Below, in pieces: positions 54,022 through 64,000 of a stretch of DNA of 64,000 nucleotides. The notes under the pieces were generated by a model. It was given only the letters and a program-made list of their open reading frames with translations, had not been told where the DNA came from and did not search any database. Each line of letters opens with the position of its first letter. Position 1 is the stretch's first letter. Both the position numbers and the translations under genes were made by a program. Source of the DNA: Actinomycetales bacterium (GTDB lineage: Bacteria; Actinomycetota; Actinomycetes; Mycobacteriales; Micromonosporaceae); the NCBI GenBank assembly GCA_002919305.1, contig PKFB01000058.1, positions 119,549 to 183,548 of the forward strand. The letters are read 5' to 3'.

Positions 54022-54759
54022 GTGCCTAACAACGACGAGACCGCCCACCTCACCGACGAGGTCGACAGCGCCTCGACGGCGGCTGACGCCGCCAGGCAGG
54101 GTGACGCGCAGGAGTCGGTCGACGTCGCCGAATGGACCAGCACGGGGCAGAACGCCGGCACGGATGCCGACGAACCCGACCCAGTGGAGGAGTTGCGGCA
54201 GACACTGCGCCGTGCTCCCGGTAACTGGTACGTGGTGCACTCGTACGCTGGCTACGAGAACAAGGTGAAGGCCAACCTCGAGAGCCGGATCTCCAGCCTC
54301 GACATGGAGGACTACATCTACCAGGTGGAGGTCCCCACTCAGGAGGTCACCGAGGTCAAGAACGGTAAGCGCCAGCAGGTACAGGCCAAGATCTTCCCCG
54401 GTTACATCCTGGTCCGTATGGAACTCACCCCCGAGTCCTACTCCTGCGTGCGTAACACGCCGGGGGTGACCGGATTCGTTGGCGCTACCGAGCGGCCCGA
54501 CCAGCCGGCCCCGCTGTCGCTGGACGATGTGGTCAAGTGGCTGGCGCCATCGGTGAAGAAGGAGAAGGAGAAGCCGGAGGTCAAGGTCCTCGACTTCGAG
54601 GTTGGCGACTCGGTTACCGTGACCGACGGTGCGTTCGCCTCGCTGCCGGCCACGATCAGCGAGATCAACCCCGATCAGCAGAAGCTCAAGGTGCTGGTGT
54701 CGATCTTCGGTCGCGAGACCCCGGTCGAGCTCAACTTCAACCAGGTCGCGAAGATCTGA
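54022..54759 (+). CDS. nusG: Transcription termination/antitermination protein NusG
   Basis: NusG binds RNA polymerase and links it to Rho or ribosomes. The 245-residue product has an acidic N-terminal extension of about 65 residues, then the NGN domain ([20 protein letters not shown] near residue 69; FPGYILVRM near 131) and a KOW domain ([19 protein letters not shown] near residue 194). It begins with GTG. TAATAAT at 53961-53967 may be part of its own promoter, 55 bases upstream. secE ends 111 bases before. Confidence 0.94.
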   Translation: MPNNDETAHLTDEVDSASTAADAARQGDAQESVDVAEWTSTGQNAGTDADEPDPVEELRQTLRRAPGNWYVVHSYAGYENKVKANLESRISSLDMEDYIYQVEVPTQEVTEVKNGKRQQVQAKIFPGYILVRMELTPESYSCVRNTPGVTGFVGATERPDQPAPLSLDDVVKWLAPSVKKEKEKPEVKVLDFEVGDSVTVTDGAFASLPATISEINPDQQKLKVLVSIFGRETPVELNFNQVAKI

Positions 54760-54780
54760 CCAGGCGCCTCGCTGCGCGTT

Positions 54781-54819
54781 CACGTATGTCCGGTACGCTT
54801 CGCGGGCCGGACATACGTG
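54781..54819 (+). terminator. Perfect hairpin between nusG and rplK
   Basis: A perfect 13-base stem (CACGTATGTCCGG and its complement) encloses a 13-base loop, 21 bases after the nusG stop. No U-run follows. It could be a terminator, an attenuator, or a mark for differential expression of the ribosomal genes. Confidence 0.55.
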
Positions 54820-54922
54820 TGCGGACGGGTGAGGGCTGGCCCTCACCGACAGTCGCTGGCCCCACCAGCGTGTGGGGTGTCAGATCTACAGCCCACATCA
54901 ATTCACAGCCCAGGAAGTTTCC

Positions 54923-55354
54923 ATGCCTCCGAAGAAGAAGCTCGTTACGACGATCAAGCTGGAGCTCCCCGCTGGTCAGGCCACCCCGGCCCCGCCGGTC
55001 GGTCCCGCTCTGAGCCAGCACGGTCTGAACATCATGGAGTTCTGCAAGGCGTACAACGCCCAGACCGAGTCGCAGCGGGGCGAGATCATCCCGGCTGAGA
55101 TCAGCGTCTACGAGGACCGGACGTTCACGTTCGTGCTGAAGACCCCGCCGGCCGCGAAGCTGCTGCTGAAGGCAGCCGGCATCGACAAGGGGTCCAGCCA
55201 GCCGCACCGTGACAAGGTTGGCACCCTCACCCGGGAGCAGATTCGGCAGATCGCTGAGCGGAAGCTCCCCGACCTCAACGCCAAGGACCTCGATCACGCT
55301 GAGAAGATCATCGCTGGAACTGCCCGTTCCATGGGTATCGCCATCACGGACTGA
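54923..55354 (+). CDS. rplK: 50S ribosomal protein L11
   Basis: A 143-residue L11, which binds the GTPase-associated region of 23S rRNA. It has [21 protein letters not shown] near residue 12 (the flexible proline-rich N-domain) and the RNA-binding C-domain ending with [14 protein letters not shown]. The ATG at 54923 is the natural start; an open frame upstream is not conserved-looking. rplA follows after 225 bases containing a hairpin. Confidence 0.96.
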   Translation: MPPKKKLVTTIKLELPAGQATPAPPVGPALSQHGLNIMEFCKAYNAQTESQRGEIIPAEISVYEDRTFTFVLKTPPAAKLLLKAAGIDKGSSQPHRDKVGTLTREQIRQIAERKLPDLNAKDLDHAEKIIAGTARSMGIAITD

Positions 55355-55392
55355 CGCGGTTCCAGACTCGGGCGCCGCGAGGCGCGTAGCTT

Positions 55393-55417
55393 CGCGTACC
55401 ACATGTTTCGGTACGCG
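55393..55417 (+). promoter_or_regulatory. Stem-loop in the rplK-rplA gap
   Basis: CGCGTACC (55393-55400) and GGTACGCG (55410-55417) pair perfectly over a nine-base loop. Ribosomal protein L1 in other bacteria regulates its operon by binding mRNA; whether this hairpin mimics that site is unknown. The rest of the 225-base gap shows nothing else. Confidence 0.4.
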
Positions 55418-55579
55418 GGGCAGGTACCGTCCGGATCCGTGGCGTCGTCGTCGGAAAGCTCAATGAGCGCCGAGTGAGTGCCATACAGGCGAAAGCGGCG
55501 TCGCCGGCGAAGACCGACACACATCGTGTGGCGGGGCTAGGCGCTGGCCCGGACCACAACCTCATAGACGGAGGAACAC

Positions 55580-56305
55580 ATGAAGCGCGGAAAGAACTAT
55601 CGCAAGGTTGCTGAGCTGGTCGACAAGACCAGGCTGTACAGCCCGCTGGAGGCGGCTCGTCTGGCCAAGGAGACCAGCAGTGTGAAGTTCGATGCCACGG
55701 TTGAGGTGGCGATGCGGCTGGGGATCGACCCCCGCAAGGCTGACCAGATGGTGCGGGGCACCGTCAACCTGCCGCACGGGACCGGTAAGCAGGTCCGGGT
55801 CATCGTCTTCGCCAGCGGCCCCAAGGCGGCTGAGGCTGAGGCCGCCGGCGCCGACGCGGTGGGCTCTGATGACCTGATCGCCCGGATCCAGGAGGGCTGG
55901 CTGGAGTTCGACGCGGCTATCGCGACTCCGGACCAGATGGCCAAGGTCGGTCGGATCGCGCGGATCCTGGGCCCGCGTGGTCTGATGCCCAACCCCAAGA
56001 CCGGTACCGTCACCATGGACGTGGCCAAGGCGGTCAGCGACATCAAGGGCGGAAAGATCGCTTTCCGGACGGACAAGCACGCCAACCTGCACCTGGTGAT
56101 CGGTAAGGCCAGCTTCACCCCCGAGCAGCTGGTGGAGAACTACGCCGCCGTGCTGGATGAGGTGCTGCGGGCCAAGCCGTCGGCGGCGAAGGGGAAGTAC
56201 CTGAAGAAGGTCACCTTCTCCACCACGATGGGGCCGGGTATCCCGGTTGACCCCAACCGCACGCGGAACCTCACTCAGGACGAGCAGGTGGCTGCCAGCG
56301 CCTGA
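55580..56305 (+). CDS. rplA: 50S ribosomal protein L1
   Basis: A 241-residue L1, which forms the mobile stalk at the E-site side of the large subunit. Family marks are [20 protein letters not shown] near residue 37 and [15 protein letters not shown] near residue 130. GGAGGA lies seven bases before the ATG. A strong terminator follows, so rplK-rplA form one unit and rplJ-rplL another. Confidence 0.96.
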   Translation: MKRGKNYRKVAELVDKTRLYSPLEAARLAKETSSVKFDATVEVAMRLGIDPRKADQMVRGTVNLPHGTGKQVRVIVFASGPKAAEAEAAGADAVGSDDLIARIQEGWLEFDAAIATPDQMAKVGRIARILGPRGLMPNPKTGTVTMDVAKAVSDIKGGKIAFRTDKHANLHLVIGKASFTPEQLVENYAAVLDEVLRAKPSAAKGKYLKKVTFSTTMGPGIPVDPNRTRNLTQDEQVAASA

Positions 56306-56321
56306 CGGCCGGCAAGCCTGG

Positions 56322-56357
56322 TGGCGCCCCGCCCTACGGTGGGGCGCCATTCTCTTT
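56322..56357 (+). terminator. Rho-independent terminator after rplA
   Basis: TGGCGCCCC (56322-56330) pairs with GGGGCGCCA (56341-56349), extendable by a few inner pairs, and is followed by TTCTCTTT. It starts 16 bases after the stop. Confidence 0.75.
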
Positions 56358-56501
56358 CGTATGGCCTCTTCCATGGGGCCTTTGACCTTGATCGGCGGTG
56401 CGAGGCGCGCTTTTCACGGCGTCCCGCACCGCCGATTCGCGCTATGAGAAAACACGTCATCCCCGAGAGGGGAGGCGGGTGTGGCATCTACGCCACCTGA
56501 T

Positions 56502-56956
56502 TTGGCGTGTGCGCCACTCACCACGTACTCTTCCAAACAGTTCACCCATAGACCGCTGGTCACTGTCATGCGGGTAGCACCAGCTCCCGCACAGTCGAAG
56601 GCTCCGGGCAACCGGACGGCCCGCGCAGGGGGACGGACGCGATTGAGAAATACCCCGTCACGGGAAAGATCCGCATGACCGGATCCCCACCGTGACAGGT
56701 GGCTTTCTTCGCCCCGTGTGCCCTGCGCCGGGGCTTGTTTTGTGCCCGGTGACACATCGGCGCACGCAGGGTCCGCTGATAACGACGCTCCCAGGCTCTC
56801 GTGCCACCACATGGACAGCCGGCCCGGTCGTGGGAGGGCTCCATGCCAGCGCGATGGACCAGTCGTGCAGGCGTGGCGATACCCGGGTGTGCCTGGGCGT
56901 GCCGTGATGCGGTGCCCGACACACCATGGCACGACAGAGCACCAGAGAGGAGGGAC
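56502..56956 (+). promoter_or_regulatory. Promoter and long leader of rplJ-rplL
   Basis: TTGGCG (56502-56507) and TACTCT (56526-56531), 18 bases apart, could be the promoter. That leaves a leader of about 420 bases before rplJ. In many bacteria L10(L12)4 binds such a leader to control the operon; a GC-rich, hairpin-rich stretch at 56690-56950 could serve this, but I cannot identify the exact kink-turn motif. No gene is seen. Confidence 0.45.
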
Positions 56957-57532
56957 ATGGCGGACAAGCCGGTCCGGGCCGAGAAGACGGCCGCCGTCGC
57001 CGAGCTCACCGATCGCTTCCGGAGCTCGACAGCGACCGTGCTGACCGAGTACCGCGGACTGACCGTGGCGCAGCTCACCGAGCTGCGTAGGGCGCTGGGC
57101 AGCGGCACCACATACACGGTCACCAAGAACACCTTGGCCAAGCGGGCGGCGGCGCAGGCAGGGCTCGAGGAACTCGCACCCCTGTTCAGCGGCCCCACCG
57201 CGCTCGCCTTTGTCTCCGGTGATCCCGTGGAGGCTGCCAAGAGCCTCCGCGAATTCTCCAAGGCGAACCCGCTCCTGGTGATCAAGGGCGGGGTTGTGGA
57301 GGGCAAGACCCTCAACGCTGAGGAGGTCACCAAGCTCGCCGACCTCGAGTCGCGTGAGGTTCTGCTGGCCAAGCTCGCGGGCGCTATGAAGGCGAACCTG
57401 AGCAAGGCCGCCGCGCTCTTCCAGGAGCCCATCGCCAAGGTCGCGCGCCTGGCTGCCGCGCTGGAGGAGAAGCGGAAGGACGATTCACAGCCGAGTACGG
57501 ACGCTCCCGAGGGCGAGAGCACCGAAGCCTGA
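56957..57532 (+). CDS. rplJ: 50S ribosomal protein L10
   Basis: A 191-residue L10, the base of the L7/L12 stalk. It begins [20 protein letters not shown], contains [20 protein letters not shown], and ends with an acidic, Ser/Glu-rich tail after the C-terminal helix that binds L12 dimers. GAGAGGAGGGAC directly precedes the ATG at 56957; the longer open frame is not used. rplL follows after 60 bases. Confidence 0.96.
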   Translation: MADKPVRAEKTAAVAELTDRFRSSTATVLTEYRGLTVAQLTELRRALGSGTTYTVTKNTLAKRAAAQAGLEELAPLFSGPTALAFVSGDPVEAAKSLREFSKANPLLVIKGGVVEGKTLNAEEVTKLADLESREVLLAKLAGAMKANLSKAAALFQEPIAKVARLAAALEEKRKDDSQPSTDAPEGESTEA

Positions 57533-57592
57533 TCATCGACGTGGGCCCCGGCAGCGTGGACCCGCGACAGCACGGAAAGGAAAAGCGCCGTT

Positions 57593-57982
57593 ATGGCGAA
57601 GCTGAGCACCGAGGAACTGCTCGAGGCTTTCAAGGAGATGACCCTCCTCGAGCTGTCGGAGTTCGTGAAGAAGTTCGAGGAGACCTTCGACGTCACCGCC
57701 GCCGCGCCGGTCGCGGTCGCCGCTGCCGCGCCGGCTGGTCCGGCCGCTGAGGCGCCGGCCGAGGAGGAGAAGGACGAGTTCGACGTCATCCTCGAGGCCG
57801 CCGGCGACAAGAAGATCCAGGTCATCAAGGAGGTGCGTGCCCTGGCTGGCCTGGGTCTGAAGGAGGCCAAGGACCTGGTCGAGAGCGCCCCCAAGCCGGT
57901 GCTGGAGAAGGTCAACAAGGAGACGGCGGAGAAGGCCAAGGCCCAGCTGGAGGGCGTTGGCGCCACCGTCACCCTCAAGTAA
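57593..57982 (+). CDS. rplL: 50S ribosomal protein L7/L12
   Basis: A 129-residue L7/L12, the stalk protein that recruits translation factors. An N-terminal dimerisation helix ([19 protein letters not shown]) is joined through an Ala/Pro-rich hinge (about 40-62) to the C-terminal domain with [30 protein letters not shown] lies upstream of the ATG. A perfect 14-base hairpin follows 48 bases after the stop. Confidence 0.97.
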   Translation: MAKLSTEELLEAFKEMTLLELSEFVKKFEETFDVTAAAPVAVAAAAPAGPAAEAPAEEEKDEFDVILEAAGDKKIQVIKEVRALAGLGLKEAKDLVESAPKPVLEKVNKETAEKAKAQLEGVGATVTLK

Positions 57983-58030
57983 TCCATCTGGATACGTCCG
58001 CGTGGCTTCGGCTACGCGTCGTTCCACTTC

Positions 58031-58066
58031 GTGGGGCGGTCACCGCGTTGATGGTGACCGCCCCAC
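58031..58066 (+). terminator. Strong terminator hairpin after rplL
   Basis: A perfect 14-base stem (58031-58044 with 58053-58066) encloses the eight-base loop GCGTTGAT. A weak T-containing stretch follows. It separates rplJL from rpoBC. Confidence 0.75.
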
Positions 58067-58803
58067 AGTCATGTTTATGAGGGTGTCTGACGCCTCGACC
58101 GTCCCCTTTCAGCCAGGGAGAAGCTCCGTGAGGGCAGCCGGGTCCGCCGCGTACTCAGGTCCTGTCAGGTGCTGAAAGAGCAGGTTTTGACGAGGCTCTA
58201 TGATTACCGTGCTCTCAGCGGATCACGGCCGACGAGAGTGAGGACCGGGAAGGCCGATACCTATCTGAGTCGGATGATCCGGTAAGCCGGTGTCTGGACT
58301 AATCACCACTGGTGTCCGACAGCGGTGTCTAACGATCCAGTAACAAGCATCTGTCTATGGCGTCGTGCGATTACCCATGGGCAGATATACGAATCGTGAG
58401 TCCCCGGTGGAGGTGGGTAACCGAAGGGCTCGAGTGCGGGCGGTCGCGTGATATGTGAATAAAGTCGGGTTGATGCCGTGCTGCGGGCGCTGTCCGGCAT
58501 GCGGTGACCATCACAATGACGAGGTGACCTGCGCACTGGCTCTTGACGACACCACGGCTAGCCAGGCACGCTGATTGCGCGAGATGCCTTCCGCAGCATT
58601 GGCCGCTTGGATGGTTCCATTGGCGCGGCACGCAGGGCACCGTGTAGCGGTGGCCTAGACAGCGGTGAGCCTAACGGCTACACTGCTAGTTTGCGCTGCT
58701 TTCCGTCCTCGACTCTGCCCGGAATCTCCCAAGTCTCCGTGGGGAGTCGATCGGGGTGCGCGCAATACGGCCGTTGCAGCACAGGTCCTCGGAAGGACGC
58801 ACC
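58067..58803 (+). promoter_or_regulatory. Long upstream region and promoter of rpoBC
   Basis: No gene is supported in these 737 bases. TAGACA (58656-58661), a 17-base spacer and TACACT (58679-58684) form a good housekeeping-type promoter, giving a leader of about 110 bases before the rpoB start. The region further left is unassigned; it may hold additional promoters. Confidence 0.5.
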
Positions 58804-62244
<3,441 letters not shown>

Positions 62245-62252
62245 TGGGTACG

Positions 62253-62284
62253 CGGGTGCGACGTGCTCCGGTGCGTCGCACCCG
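62253..62284 (+). promoter_or_regulatory. Perfect hairpin between rpoB and rpoC
   Basis: CGGGTGCGACG (62253-62263) pairs with CGTCGCACCCG (62274-62284) over a ten-base loop, in the 124-base gap between the genes. There is no U-run. It may adjust the rpoB:rpoC ratio or be a processing site; this is inference. Confidence 0.5.
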
Positions 62285-62362
62285 TCGCCCCCACTCCACA
62301 CCGCGACACCACCTGCCCCGGCAGTTGCCACCAGGCTGCCGGTCCAACCCAAAGGGGACTGA

Positions 62363-64000
<1,638 letters not shown>

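Noticed and set aside
56690..56950. Definite L10 leader riboregulator
   Set aside because: The location is right and the stretch is GC-rich with pairing potential, but I could not identify the kink-turn motif, so no specific call was made.

Overview
This window comes from a high-GC actinomycete. Evidence for this is the actinobacterial order tRNA-Thr, tRNA-Met, rpmG, hadA-hadB, tRNA-Trp, secE, nusG, rplK-rplA, rplJ-rplL, rpoB-rpoC, frequent GTG/TTG starts, a polyprenyl diphosphate synthase directly after nuoN, and possible leaderless promoters (TANNNT seven bases before the start codon). The style is closest to Micromonosporales/Glycomycetales, but the genus cannot be fixed by eye.

Left part (1-24.4 kb): nuoF to nuoN of a complete-type NADH:menaquinone oxidoreductase operon (nuoA-E would lie outside the window), closely followed by a polyprenyl diphosphate synthase that probably makes the menaquinone side chain. 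Then come an IclR regulator, a Tat-exported PhoX/DUF839 phosphatase with a PHO-box-like repeat, an ECF sigma/zinc anti-sigma pair, a RarD-type transporter, the two-subunit 2-oxoacid:ferredoxin oxidoreductase korAB, and a second ECF sigma factor with a membrane partner.

Middle part (24.5-39.6 kb): a second, partial complex I gene set, nuoA-B-C-H-I-J-K-L-M-N, lacking nuoD, E, F and G. It is split between nuoB and nuoC by about 5 kb on the opposite strand: a SulP anion transporter and a conspicuously AT-richer four-gene module. That module encodes an EspC-like small helical protein with a YxxxD motif, a 323-residue WxG-containing helical protein with a hydrophobic hairpin, a YbaB-like protein, and a membrane-anchored protein whose gene carries two compensating frameshifts. 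This module is the best candidate here for an undescribed type VII-secretion-associated system.

Right-middle part (39.6-49.2 kb): HtpX protease, an MFS transporter, YajQ, tRNA-Tyr, a membrane pentapeptide-repeat protein made of eleven 33-base repeats, a 1.3-kb stretch without a recognisable gene, a short secreted peptide, and a membrane GAF-GGDEF-EAL cyclic-di-GMP protein.

Right part (49.5-64 kb): the housekeeping translation and transcription block. Hairpins separate its transcription units. RpoB carries Ser at the rifampicin-region position equivalent to E. coli Leu511. The window ends inside rpoC, just after its catalytic NADFDGD motif.
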